Program-made: the position numbers and the translations under genes
The notes under the pieces: generated by a model
What the model saw: the letters and a program-made list of their open reading frames with translations, nothing else
Database searches by the model: none
What the model was told of the DNA's origin: nothing
From: Pilatotrama ljubarskyi
Taxonomy: Eukaryota > Basidiomycota > Agaricomycetes > Polyporales > Polyporaceae
Assembly (NCBI GenBank): GCA_022385805.1
Contig: MU277682.1
Span: 305,049-369,048, forward strand
Length of the DNA stretch: 64,000 nucleotides
Direction of reading: 5' to 3'
Shown here: piece after piece, positions 21,780-33,343 of the stretch
Layout of the letters: every line of letters starts with the position of its first letter
Numbering within the stretch: position 1 is the stretch's first letter

Positions 21780-23557
21780 ATGACCTTGCTGTTCATCTCT
21801 GCGAAATGGCTCACTGACATCCTTCCTTCGCATGCCCGGTCCCGGCAATACGAACTCCTCCCTCCAGCGGCTGCCGGGCCATCGAAACCGCGGGCGTATA
21901 CCGGCAGCATCCGGCGCATCTGCCACCTCGTTCTCGTCCGCCGGCGCACGCGGACATTCTTCGTATGCCTCGGACTGCTCGCCACCGCAGGGATAGCGGT
22001 GTTCGTCTACATCCTCACCATCCCACTTCCCCCGCTGTACTCTAGGTTTCATGAAGCGGAGCTACGTCTTCCGCAACATAATGCCTCGCTCCCGTTCCCC
22101 GAGGGGAGAGAGGGGAGATATCTGTGGGTGGCGAATCATGCTAGTAGTAAGTCGACTCGCCCAGTACCTGCATGAGTGCTACTGCTAATTTCGATCGTAG
22201 AGTGTGGCTGGGGGAACGCGATGCAGGAACTGTTCCTGAATGCGTATCTAGCCTATCGTAGCGATAGAGCGTACGTTTGGCTCATCATTGAAACCCGTGC
22301 TGAGGCTGACGAGCCCACAGGTTCGTTTTTGATAACTATACGTGGAGCCGAGGTGAATCGGACTATTCGCTGTATAACCTGAAGCCGATCCCGTCAAGGA
22401 TACCCTTGACAGCCCTGATCAGAGGTATGCTTAGTTCCCTACTTCGGCAGTGTCGATAGGCCTCACCGATCTGTTCTGGCAGGACCCATTGTAGGCGAAC
22501 CATTCCTTGCCGGAGATGACGCTCCAAGAGCGGTTGTCCCGGAGTACTTCTACGAGATTTGCCAGCATCGCACGATTATTGGGAGTTATGCGGTCAACGG
22601 CCCGCTCGTCGAACCAACGGCCGAGACGCTCATCCAAACCTGGACGGACCGTATGGCGGCCCATCGGTGCGTTGAGGTTGAGTTCAGCCCGCCTGAGGTC
22701 TTCGACGAACAGTGAGTACAGCGGCTGCATGATATGAGCCGCGTCAAACGGTGAAACTGACGCTCTGATAGTCTATTCGCCGACGCCAGCCGGTTGCTGG
22801 ACATCTGGCCCCGATTTTCCCAGTCGCCAATCGTGCAGAACTTCAGCTGGTCCACCCTCGTCGAGCTAGCGTTTGACAACAACCGCCAAGTGATTTCTCC
22901 CGAATCTCCGCTGGACCCGCCTTTGTCCTCCTTCCCAATCTCGGACGGCCTGGCACGCTACACTCCGCTCCCTGGACTCCTAGCTCTACACATTCGACGA
23001 GGAGACTTCCAGATTCACTGCTACGACGTCCTAGCCAGCCGATCCAAAGGCTACACTGGCTTCAATTCTTTCCCCTCCCTCCCGGACAACTGGTACCTCC
23101 CCAAGGACATCTCCGAGCACGACAAAACTACGCTCTACACCCGCCACTGCTTCCCGGACATCGACATGATCGTACAGCGCGTCGAGGAGGTCCGCGCGAC
23201 CCCTGCTGGGCGCGGTCTCTCGCACGTGTACGTCATGACGAACGCGTCGCCGTCGTGGGTGTCAAAGCTCAAGGCCGCGCTACGCAAGAACTACGAGTGG
23301 ACGCACGTCGCGAGCAGCAGGGATTTGTTCCTGACCCCGGAGCAGAAGTATGTCGCGCAGGCGATCGACATGCTCATCGCGCAGCGGGCGCAAGTGTTCG
23401 TCGGGAACGGGGTATGCGGTCAAGCGCTCATGATGTTAACATGCGCGAAACTGACCAAGTCATGAACGTGTTGGCGTAGTTCTCGACTCTAAGCGGCATG
23501 GTGGTCATGCTTCGAATGGCCAATGGGGTCCCTCCGGATGCCACCAGGCACTGGTGA
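21780..23557 (+). CDS. O-fucosyltransferase-like type II membrane protein
   Basis: A single membrane anchor (FFVCLGLLATAGIAVFVYIL, near residue 60) follows a short basic cytosolic tail, the layout of a Golgi glycosyltransferase. The lumenal part has KCGWGNAMQELFLNAYLAYR, FDNYTWSRGESDYSLYN, and the GDP-fucose-binding-type motif LLALHIRRGDF. It ends with VYVMTNASPSWVSKLK, then FVGNG spliced to FSTLSGMVVMLRM. Many basidiomycetes have such proteins, usually annotated as fucosyltransferase-like without demonstrated activity. About five introns. The last runs 23412-23479 (GTATGC donor, GTAG acceptor) and the protein stops at 23555-23557. The start ATG at 21780 is the most plausible, but an upstream exon cannot be excluded. 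Confidence 0.78.
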
Positions 23558-24535
23558 TACCCTTGAAAGATGTCCATGGAACTCTCCAGACGATACCCTA
23601 CGCCCGCATTTCGGCCGCGAGGTTTTTCGCTATCTACGCAGTCGCTCCGTGAACAGGATACAACTCCGCACTCACTGCAGTATCCCAGGTCAGCCAGGGA
23701 TCATTCAGCCGCAGCCTCGCAGGGTTCAAAGTCTCTGGTGGCGTCCAGGGACAGCCGACCTCACCTGAGCCCTGTTCAGGATCGTCGGTGATAACACTGG
23801 ACTCAACTCGGCTGTTCCGACTGCTCATAGGCGCAGGCGGCCACGAAAGATATTACTGCGAGTCGAGCGAGTGGCCTAGTCTGTACGGAAGTGGTAACTA
23901 CCGTCGTGACACCGAACTTGCTAGTGCTGCTGATACCACGCGGTGATGTGTACATGCTTCGGTGCTTGCGATAGCATTTCTGTATCTGCCATAGCTTCGA
24001 AGAGGCGCATTGTCCTGCAGCTGGAGTGACGCTCGCCATGATGGATCCAATTGCTTCTACGGATAAACCGGCACTCGATGTGGCTGTCCTACGCCTGAGA
24101 GGCGGCAGAGCAACGACGGCCACTATACTGTATCTCCACTTGAAGTAATTGCTCTCCTCAATGCCTCCCACCTACTCACACGAGATCAGTAGCTAAGTAT
24201 ATATAACGGCATGAACGTCGCACACAGCCTCGCTCGGTAGGTCTGGTGACAAACTTGGTGAAAGCCCTGGATCGCGTCCTAAGGATTGCGTGCTTTCGAG
24301 TGACTGTGGGACCGCTGACCAAGCTTCGTTCTCCCTCCAGCTTAGACATCTCGCGGCTCCTGTTCCGCAATCGGGGCTCGCGCGAGAGGAGGATTACATA
24401 TCCCAGGAGACTGACATCATATAAGTAGCAGCTGGGTAAAGCGTCCCAGAGCCGCACATCCGTTCTCATACACTTCGAATTCGCTACCACTCCTCCCCCG
24501 CGGCGTATAGATCCAGTGCACATACTATAGAAGAC
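23558..24535. other. Intergenic region
   Basis: About 1 kb between two plus-strand genes. Minus-strand open frames near 23803-24171 and 24176-24523 lack family features. A TATAAG element about 115 nt before the next ATG (24421-24426) may be part of the AsaB-like gene promoter. Confidence 0.45.
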
Positions 24536-25499
24536 ATGACAGTCTCAACCGCCGACACCGTCACCGCGACCCTCCAATACTTCGTACCGCCCGCGGACGG
24601 CTCCGCGCCGTACATCTACATCAACGCGGACCCCAAGTCCGGGCGGCGGCAGCGGAACTGGGAGACGGCGGCGCACGACGTCGAGATCGAGAACATCCGC
24701 GGCAAGGAGGACAGTGTGTCGCTCGACACGACCGGCTTCCAGTACTTCCGCCGCGCGGCGAAACACAAGACATTCGAGAACGACGAGGTTATCGAGAAGG
24801 AGTACTACCCCGAGTCCATCGAGCTCGTCAAGGAGCTCACGGGTGCCTCTCGTGCGGTCGTGTTCGACCACAGTGAGTATTCTGTCTTCTAAGCTCAAGA
24901 AGCACGGCGTTGACTGAGCCAAATTTTGCAGCCATTCGTCGCCGCCGCCCCGGAGAAATCGAGGACACGCCTCAGAAGAGGCAGCCGGTGCCTCAAGTGC
25001 ACATTGACCAGACGCCCCAGTCCGCTCGCGACCGGGTCTACCGCCACCTCCCCGCCGACGATGTGCCCAAGTTGCTCGCAGGTCGCTTCCAAATCATCAA
25101 CCTCTGGCGGCCGATCCGGCACCCCGCGTACGACTGGCCGCTCGCGCTGTGTGACTGGCGCACCGTCGATCCAACGACCGATCTGGTGCCCACCGCGCTG
25201 AAGTATCCCGACCGCGACGGCCAGACGTTCAGCGTGAAGTACAACCCGAACCACAAGTTCAAGTACCTGCGCGGAATGGAGCCAGACGAGCTCGTGCTCA
25301 TCAAATGGTGAGCTTATGCGCAACGTGCAAGGCGATCGCGAGAGACTGACCGTGCGGTTGCTCTCACAGCTATGATTCGAAGAACGACGGGACGACCGCG
25401 ACCTTCACCCCGCACACTGCGTTCGCGGACCCGACGACGCCGCCGGACGCGCCGCTTCGGGAGTCCATTGAGCTTCGTCTGCTTGTGTTCTACGACTGA
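24536..25499 (+). CDS. AsaB/CmcJ-like hydroxylase/desaturase-family protein
   Basis: A 280-residue protein from three exons, 24536-24872, 24932-25307 and 25370-25499, all in frame. It matches the AsaB-like family, which includes fungal AsaB and bacterial CmcJ-type proteins and is usually annotated as hydroxylase/desaturase. Family features are TATLQYFVPPADGSAPYIYI, a GFQYFRR segment, then IRRRRPGEIEDTPQ, QVHIDQTPQSARDRV with the conserved HxD, and NLWRPIRHPAYDWPLALCD. DELVLIKCYDSKNDGTTATF and HTAFADPTTPPDAPLRESIE complete the domain. Family members often sit in secondary-metabolite clusters but many are stand-alone. The neighbour downstream is glutamate decarboxylase in the same orientation about 700 nt away; a shared pathway is only a guess. 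Confidence 0.82.
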
Positions 25500-26197
25500 G
25501 TGATGTCGTATTGGCGGCGCGACGTCCGGCTTCAGTCGGACTTGTACTATCCAATGCTGTCGAATTAGCTCTCGCGTTTGGTACGATGATGGATTGCTTG
25601 TACTGTAGTATGTATGTTCCGTAGTCTAATGTGATGTCGTCCTCCCCGAGTTCGCGCATCGTGTGCTTCTATCGAGACGTTCGGCAGAAGCAGAAGCTTC
25701 CTGCAACTTTCAAAGCCGACTGCAACGGCACCGCAACTCATCAGTGCTACCACATACCTGATCTCCCACCTACTACCCCGTTGAAGCTCTTCTCCTCTAG
25801 GTGCGTTTGCGGAAGGCAGATCGTGCGGCGCCTTGGTATAGTAGCGTACAGAGGCGAATCCGTCGAGAAAACTTACATTCCCAGTGAGTGAATTTCATGC
25901 ATCCTCAGGCTCCCTGAAGCGCATGATGAGCTCTAGACCTCAGCCATAGGAAACCCAGACAGAACAGATGAACTAATCAAGCCCGCAGATGTCGAGGATA
26001 AAGCAAGGAACAGCTGTACGTTGCAGGAGATGGACATTGTGCTGCTGGAGGCGCCTCTGCCTGGACTGTTCGATATTCAACGCCAGCGGGTGATGATGTC
26101 ATGATCACCCAGCTTTCAGCCACCATATCACTCCTACAGAATACAAGCATGCACCGCTCAGCATTGCAGCTCAAACATCCTCTGAGACAAAAGCACC
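25500..26197. other. Intergenic region
   Basis: Contains the 3' UTR of the AsaB-like gene and the promoter of glutamate decarboxylase. I see no coding signal beyond short chance frames. Confidence 0.45.
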
Positions 26198-28217
26198 ATG
26201 GCGCTCTCGAAGGTCTGTAGTTGTTGTGGCTTTGGTACAACCATTTCCTCCAACTTACTCATTCATGCTCGTTCAGCATCTCAACCCCGATCAACTCATA
26301 CAAGCTGCCGAGGTAAGTCGCGCACTCGATATGTAGTGTGAATGGGTAGCGAGAAGCTAATGAGTATCATAGGACAACCACGGCCGTGGTCGCATCCATA
26401 GTTCGACGAATCACCACGCCGTTCATGCTTACGGTGCGCGTTATGGGACGGAACCCATCCCCAAGTACAGATTGCCATCCAAGGTACCTTCATCGACAGC
26501 ATCGGCTCGTGAGCTCGGTCCTAAGATCGTGCCACTGTAGGGAGTCGATGCGGAGACCGCCTATCAACTCATACATGACGAGCTTTCTCTCGATGGCTCT
26601 CCTGCCCTCAACCTCGCGTCCTTCGTGCACACATGGATGCCCAAGGAAGCGAACCAGCTCATGATGGAGAACATCTCAAAGAACCTCATCGACCAGGATG
26701 AATACCCGATGACACGTATGTTCTCCTATCTACCTTCAGCGTCTCCTGCACACTGAATCATCCACTCCGCAGAGGTCCTGCACACGCGTTGCGTCTCCAT
26801 CCTCGCAGACATCTGGCACGCCCCCTCGACCGAGCAAGCCATCGGCACCGCGACGACCGGCTCCTCCGAGGCCGTCCAGCTCGGCGGGCTCGCCATGAAG
26901 CGCATCTGGCAGGAGAAGCGCAAGGCCGCCGGCAAGTCCATCCACGAGCCCGGCCCCAACATCGTCATGGGCGCGAACGCGCAGGTCGCACTCGAGAAGT
27001 TCGCCCGGTACTTTGACGTCGAGGCGCGTCTCGTGCCTATCTCGGAGGAAAGCCACTATAGGCTCGACCCGAAGCGCGCGATGGAGTACGTCGACGAGAA
27101 CACGATTGGGGTGTTCGTCATCCTCGGAAGTAAGTGGTGCACGTAGCACACTACTCGAATTATACTGACACGGGATGCCTCGTAGGCACGTATACCGGCC
27201 ACTACGAGCCTGTCAAAGAGATGGCCGCGCTCCTCGACGAGTACGAGAAGCGCACGGGCCACTGGGTGCCCATCCACGTAGACGCCGCGTCAGGCGGGTT
27301 CATCGCGCCCTTCGCGACGCCCAAGCTCGAGTGGGACTTCCGTATCCCGCGCGTCGTCTCCATCAACGCCTCCGGACACAAATTCGGGCTCTCGTACGTC
27401 GGCGTCGGCTGGGTCGTCTGGCGCTCGAAGGAGTTCCTGCCTAAGGACCTGATCTTCGAGCTGCACTACCTCGGCTCAGTCGAGTACTCGTTCTCGCTCA
27501 ACTTCTCGCGGCCCGCGCATCCTGTCATCGCGCAGTACTTCAACTTTATGCATCTGGGGAAGGAGGGGTACAGGAATGTCGCGCTCCAGGACTTGAAGAA
27601 CGCGAGGCTGCTGAGCAGGGCGTTGGAAAAGACGGGGCTGTTCACGGTCCTAAGTGACATTCATAGGCCCGCGGACAAGGTCGCCACTGCACTCAAGTCT
27701 ACGGTCGGGTTCGATGAGGAGAACGTCGAGGTAGGCATCGGTCAGATCTTTCGTATCGCACTAGCATCATTAATCAACGCGCGCAGAACTACGTCCCTGG
27801 ACTGCCTGTCGTTTCATTCAGGTTCTCCGACGAGTTCAGACAGAAGTACCCAGACGTCCAGCAGAAATGGGTGCAGGTCCTGCTCCGCGCCAAGGGCTGG
27901 ATCGTCCCCAACTACGAGCTCGCGCCCAACCTGCAGAACATTGAGATCCTGCGCGTCGTCATCCGCGAGAACATGACCGCCGTCATGGTCGACAGGCTCG
28001 TCGCCGATCTGGTAAGCCCTTCAGAGAGCGCAGTTCCGTCAAGGCGACTGATGTCATATCCGCGCAGCTCGAGGTCGTAGAAGGACTAGCGAAGGAAGAC
28101 ACGCCGATGCACGCGCTCACTGCGCTGCAGAGCCGCAAGACGGTCGAGCATCACCACGGCAGGCTGGAGGAGGGCTCGGGGAGCAAGCCGAGCGGGACGT
28201 ACGCGAGGCAATGCTAA
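26198..28217 (+). CDS. Glutamate decarboxylase (PLP-dependent)
   Basis: Converts L-glutamate to GABA and CO2 in the cytosol, the entry to the GABA shunt. The first exon is only 15 nt (MALSK), and the second about 36 nt ([12 protein letters not shown]). The core has [38 protein letters not shown], and [17 protein letters not shown] with the PLP-ring Asp. [18 protein letters not shown] carries the Schiff-base Lys in the S-x-H-K motif. The C-terminal part continues through [20 protein letters not shown] and [18 protein letters not shown] to a His-rich end ([15 protein letters not shown]). The family length is complete. Several introns; the SKG join at the third intron and LLEVVEGL at the last restore family sequence. 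Stop TAA is at 28215-28217. Confidence 0.94.
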
Positions 28218-29313
28218 ACCTGCTCCCTTATCGAGACGATACAACGGCTGGATATGCCGAGGACGGACGATTGCTAAGAGGTACCAAGAAGATTTCAGTT
28301 TGTATAACAGCGAGAACGCGGGGAAATCTGACAAAGCATGTTTCAATCGCGCTCGCCATCGTCATGGGCGGGAAAGGCGTGAAGCGCTCTTCAGCGCGAG
28401 TCCGTAGGCGGCCTTGTGGGCCATTCAGCACTGCCAGCTTCTCTGCGGGACATCGTGATCATCGCGCAACGCGAGTAGCATCATGGTAAGCTATTGCACA
28501 GAATGCTCCTTGACTTGCCAGAACTCTCCTGAGACCACGCAACGTTGTGAGCTCCTGCACGTCCGAGGTCTGGGGACAGACGCACTCATATCGAAGTCGG
28601 CAAGGCCAGGGCCCGCTCTTGTGCAGGTCTGTTGAACTGGAGGAATCATCTCAGGTCGTGAAAGGCCGTGATAAGGCTCTGGAAGACAGACTCAGCAGAT
28701 CATGAATTGGCTGTGCTGCAGACTCAGTGCAGAGCATTGCCTTCAACTTGCAGTCGGGCGCCTAATCCATGGGGTGGAAGACTCGGAGGACCAGGGAAGC
28801 TAGGGGAGGGTATGCTTGTGAGGGTATGCCAACTGCGTCCCTTATCGAGGCGGGAAATTGTCCGATAGGCCGACTATGCGGACAATTGTTAAGATTCGTG
28901 AGTCTAATTCCATCAGTAGCAGGACCATGAACGCGGTGCTGCCTTACAAAGCATGTCTCATCTTTGGACTGCTTGCCCGTTACTGCGGGTACAGAAGGCG
29001 CAGAGTGCTGGTAGAGTGCTGTCGCGCGTGGCTTCCCGGGCGGCTCCATACGCCGTACAACGCCGTGGACCCTTGGCCTCTGCTTCGTGTATGCGTTCCA
29101 CCGTCCAGTCGCATTGCGAAAGATGACACAAGAGCTCCTGCAGCCGCAAATAGCGACGTTTATGCCTACTCAAGAGCCGGCTCGGAGTTCGTGAGCTGCT
29201 GAGTGAGATGCGGATTCAACGTAGACGCTGTTCGAGCCGAGAGTATAAGAGCACGCACGATGCAGCGTGAACAGCAGCACATTCCTTCGCCTGGCGAGCT
29301 ACTGAAACACACC
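28218..29313. other. Intergenic region
   Basis: About 1.1 kb with overlapping short frames on both strands (for example 28858-29202 plus and 28762-29049 minus) that have no family features. The promoter of the NmrA-like gene lies at its right end. Confidence 0.45.
29244..29249 (+). promoter_or_regulatory. TATA-like element of the NmrA-like gene
   Basis: TATAAG lies 65-70 nt upstream of the ATG at 29314 in an otherwise mixed context. The position fits a core promoter with a short leader. Confidence 0.4.
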
Positions 29314-30321
29314 ATGACCAAATACGTGATCACTGGCGCAACTGGGGGCCTTGGGGCGAGGGTCCTGAAACATCTCCTGAAGCTTGTCCCCGGTAAGTGA
29401 GCTTGACACGGAAGTCGACTCGACGACCATATTGACGGTCCATTGCTTGTAGCATCCGACATTGTGGTCTCCCTGTACAATCCGTCCGGGGCCACACAAG
29501 AGATCAGGGACTCTGGTGTCGAGGTCCGCCGAGGCGACTACGCCGATCCCGCCTCTCTGGATGCGGCCTTCGCAGGCGCGGACAAGCTCCTACTCGTCTC
29601 CCACCCGAGCTACGACCGCGACCTCCGCGTCCCGCTGCACAAGAACGCGATTGACGCGGCCAAGCGCGCGGGCGTCAAGCATGTCTACTACACCTCACTC
29701 GCGTACGCCAGCGACAGCGTCGCAGATCTGATGCAGGCCCACCTCGACACTGAGAATTTCCTTGAGAAGAGCGGGTTGACGTACACGAGCATCCGGGAGG
29801 GGACATACAGCGAGGCTGTGATGTACTATTTTGGACTGTTTGACCCCGCGCGGGGGAACAACGAGGTGATCATCCCGTACAGCGATGGCGGGATCGCTTT
29901 CGTCTGCAAGGATGACCTCGGAGAGGCTACTGCAAAGATCATGCTTCAGGTGAATGAAATCCTCTCTCGGCAGCTTCGTAGCGTGCTCACCTGAGCTCCA
30001 TAGGACGGGTTCAAGAACGAGATCGTCTTGTTTTCGGGTTCCCGGGCAATCACGATGGAGGAGGTTGCGGAGATCTATTCTAGTGTCCTGGGGCGAACCA
30101 TCCGGCTCGTCGTCTCCACGGAGGACGAATTCGTCAAGGCTAACTTAGGAAGGCCCGGACGTCTTGGCAATGAGGCCTGGTTGCGCAGCAGGGCGACCGT
30201 GTACAAGGCGATGGCACGGGGAGAGATGGCCACGGTAGATCCGCTCTCGGAACAGCTTCTAGGAAGGAAGCCCAAGCCATTCGAGGGAACTCTGAAGGAA
30301 ATGCTGGGGATTGGCGCCTAA
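29314..30321 (+). CDS. NmrA-like NAD(P)-binding protein (atypical SDR)
   Basis: A 297-residue Rossmann-fold protein. The exons 29314-29392, 29453-29949 and 30004-30321 keep frame. It begins MTKYVITGATGGLGARVLKH, where TGATGGLG is the glycine-rich dinucleotide motif, and continues VEVRRGDYADPASLDAAFAG and ADKLLLVSHPSYD. VYYTSLAY replaces the YxxxK pair of classical SDRs. AHLDTENFLEKSGLTYTSIR and the C-terminal FEGTLKEMLGIG are typical of the NmrA/NAD(P)H:quinone-oxidoreductase-like (SDR a5) group. Members act as redox sensors or reductases; the substrate here is unknown. Confidence 0.88.
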
Positions 30322-31187
30322 GCATTGCACACATGGGCATACGGCTGGGGTGACACGGATAGGCAACTTGCGACTACCCTATAGAATCTCAACAAATTCT
30401 ACCTGGAAGTGCGACGAGTTGAGCGCGACGCAGATGTGCAGAGGGAGGCTGGGACCTTTGGCGGAGCGCAGCTCCGACTCGTCATGCGACCTCTCTGGTC
30501 GGTAGGGCCGGTTAATATCATCGAAGCTGGTCCAGTGCTGTATCACAGATCGCGGATTCCTGAGGAATGTGGTTAGTAGCTGGGGAGAGCTCCGTGACAG
30601 CGCGGCAAGGGGCCGCGCAGGGCCTTGCTGGCTCTCCACGATCTCCGCTTAGGGTGATCTAGGGACTGTTCACCGTCGGACGAGTGCGTTCAGCCCTGTG
30701 CCACATTACCCTATACGAGGCCTAGTCTTTTGCTGAGTCGGAAGAGTACCCATGCTAGTATTCACTGAGGGCGAGCGTACCCTTCGTGTCATGCAACCGC
30801 CTGGGGATCCTCGGAACGCCCAGATTACGTTGTGTATGCATCAGAACGCGAGCTAGTTGACGTTCTAAGAGATCACCATCGTCATATCAGTGACTCTTCG
30901 GTGAGGTACTGCCAGTGACACTGGGTAAGAGCCGGTGTTGTACTGTATCTCGCGGTCTTCCGAGCCCCGAGCGCCAGTCTTGACCGATCATCCTAAATAA
31001 GGCAGGTCAGCAAGATCATCTCGACAAATTGCATTTTCCAGAGGCACACCACAGATGCAGACGACGATAATCTTACGTTGTTCCCCTTGAAGCTTCCCTA
31101 CTTCAACCTACGAGCACCGCAGCGGTTTATAGAGGGATAGCACTTGCCTGCTTTCCCAACCCAGTGCCTCCCTCCGATTCCCTCATC
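30322..31187. other. Intergenic region
   Basis: About 870 nt between two plus-strand genes. No gene is seen. A TTTATAGAGG element at about 31124 lies some 60 nt upstream of the transporter start and may be its core promoter. Confidence 0.45.
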
Positions 31188-33048
31188 ATGCACACCGGTA
31201 CTACTGACGGTCGCGGCAGAGCCGTCTCTAGCCCTACCACCGTCGGCGACTCACATTATGAACTACCGACCATCAGGAACAATTCCACGGTTGAAGAAGA
31301 CTCCATCCGTGCCTTGTCTCCGGCACGCTCGCATGCGTCAGGCTCGATGCTTCGACATGCAGAGCCTCAGGAAGGCGCGACTATCCAGGAGCTCGCCCTA
31401 CTCGATAGAGGCGTCCATGCGTGGACATTCTGCGCGTGCGGCTTCATCGTCGAGATGATGGTGTGGGGATTTCTCTTCAGGTATGTGACCAGCTGGGTAC
31501 AGCCGCTGCTTGCTGATCATCTGCCTCGGCGTTTAGTTATGGTATCTTTCAAGGTAAGTTGACAAACACTGGTTCACCGTCCAGAGCCCACCCTGTAACT
31601 ATTTTGTTGCAGAGTACTACACCTCCCACCCGCCCTTCAATTCATCGTCTCAAGTTGCGGTAGCAGCTGTAGGAACTGTCGGCCTCGGCATTCAGTACGG
31701 AGAGGTAGATACACCAGCAAGTCTTACGATGTTCTCCAGTACTCAACTCAATCCTAGGTCCTCTTCCTCTCTGTACTGTTCCGGAGATATCCCGACTACA
31801 TGCGCCCGGCGATGTGGTGCGCCTTGGTGCTATACTTCCTCTGCCTCTTGGGCTCTAGCTTTGCGACTAAGGTGCAGGGTCAGATAGTCGACGGCGTAGA
31901 ACCAAAGCTCACCCTCCGACAGGTGTGGCAGCTGATTCTTCTTCAAGGCGTAGGCCTTGGTTTTAGCGGCGGATTTATGTACCTCCCGGTCATGATCCTG
32001 CTCCCTCAGTGGTTCTCTGAACGCCGGGGCCTCGCTGGTGGCATCATCTTCGCAGGTACCGGCGTTGGAGGTACAGTCTTTACCATCGCTGGCAGCACTC
32101 GGATGAGAGAGCTCATTCGTGAACCTCGTCGCCAGGGTTCGTCTTCCCGTTCATGTTGAACTCGCTCCTGGATAAGGTCGGTTTACGGTGGACCCTCCGC
32201 ATCTGGGCCATCATGACATGTCTGAGCACCGGTATCGCGTTCTTCGGGATCCGCCCGCGTGTACCCGTGGCGAAGTACCGCGCCGGTCAAAGAAGGCCCC
32301 TCGCTCCCGGAATGGAATACTTCAAGAGTCCCCTGTTCCTAAGCTTTGTACGTTCTCCAATGATCCCGGGCTTCAGTTCTACATAGCTGAACCTCACCTC
32401 GGCGATCGCCCCAGTCCCTCACCTGCCTCATCCAAGGTCTCTCCTACTTCCCTGTGTCGCTCTACATTGCATCCTTCACACAAACGGTGTCGAATCCGCT
32501 GACGGCGACGATCGTCCTCTCACTCTTCAACTCTGCGGGCGTCGTCGGTCAAGTCATCCTTGGCTACCTTACGGACCGTTTCGCATATCCCTGGGTTATG
32601 TTCTTCAGCTCAATCGGCAGTGCGCTCGCAGCCTTCTTCCTCTGGGGATTCGCAGGCGGTCCCGCGCTGATCTACCCGTTCGCAATCATCTTTGGCGCCC
32701 TGGTCAGTACAGTATCCACGGCAAGGAGGATGGAACGCTCACCATGGGGGATTGTAGAGCGGCGGTTTCTCGTCAGTGTGGCCGAATGCAGCCGTGGACT
32801 GTGCTGGGAGAACGCCGGAGAATGCGGACATCACCTATGCTGGCACCGCCATGTTCAAGGGCGTCTCCGCCGTCATCGGACCTATCGTCTCTGGCTTGCT
32901 CCTCGAGGCAGGCAAGTCGTCCACCCTAGGCCATGGGTACGGGCGCGCTGGTTACGGGGCTGTCGAGATCTTCGTCGGATCTTGTGCCCTGGCTACGGGA
33001 GTCGGCAGCATCGTCGTTGCAGCGGCCAGGCAGCGGCTCGCCCCGTAA
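31188..33048 (+). CDS. MFS transporter, monocarboxylate-porter type
   Basis: A 12-helix major facilitator transporter of the plasma membrane, close to the fungal MCT group. A cytosolic N-terminal tail of about 75 residues precedes helix 1 (AWTFCACGFIVEMMVWGFLF), joined by a splice to SYGIFQEYYTSHPPF, the family motif. Further segments are MWCALVLYFLCLLGSSFATK, LILLQGVGLGFSGGFMYLPV, and WFSERRGLAGGIIFAGTGVG, the last being the loop-5 motif of MCT-like porters. SLFNSAGVVGQVILGYLTDR holds the second-half G-x-L-x-D-R motif. Several short introns, including one that joins GVGG to FVFPFML in frame. The start is the ATG at 31188. The substrate cannot be read from the sequence; family members move monocarboxylates, riboflavin and other small acids. 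Confidence 0.86.
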
Positions 33049-33343
33049 GCAAATGAGCAACCAAAGGCAAAACAGACGGTTGATGGAGACGCAAATCATT
33101 GTGACCTGGTGGTACCGGGATATATAGACGCCTCGTCAACGGTACAGAGGGTGGGGAGGAAAGTAACGAGATATTGCGAACAAACAGACTCCGGTAGAGG
33201 CACAAACTACATAGGGATACAGGAGGGTTAGCATGTGCGATGGAAGCGCGACACACAAGTGTATAAATAATATGCGGCGCCTTGAAACATCGTATGTGGC
33301 AAGCGTCACTGCGCAAGCCGAACTAATCCTTGACCTTGAGAAA

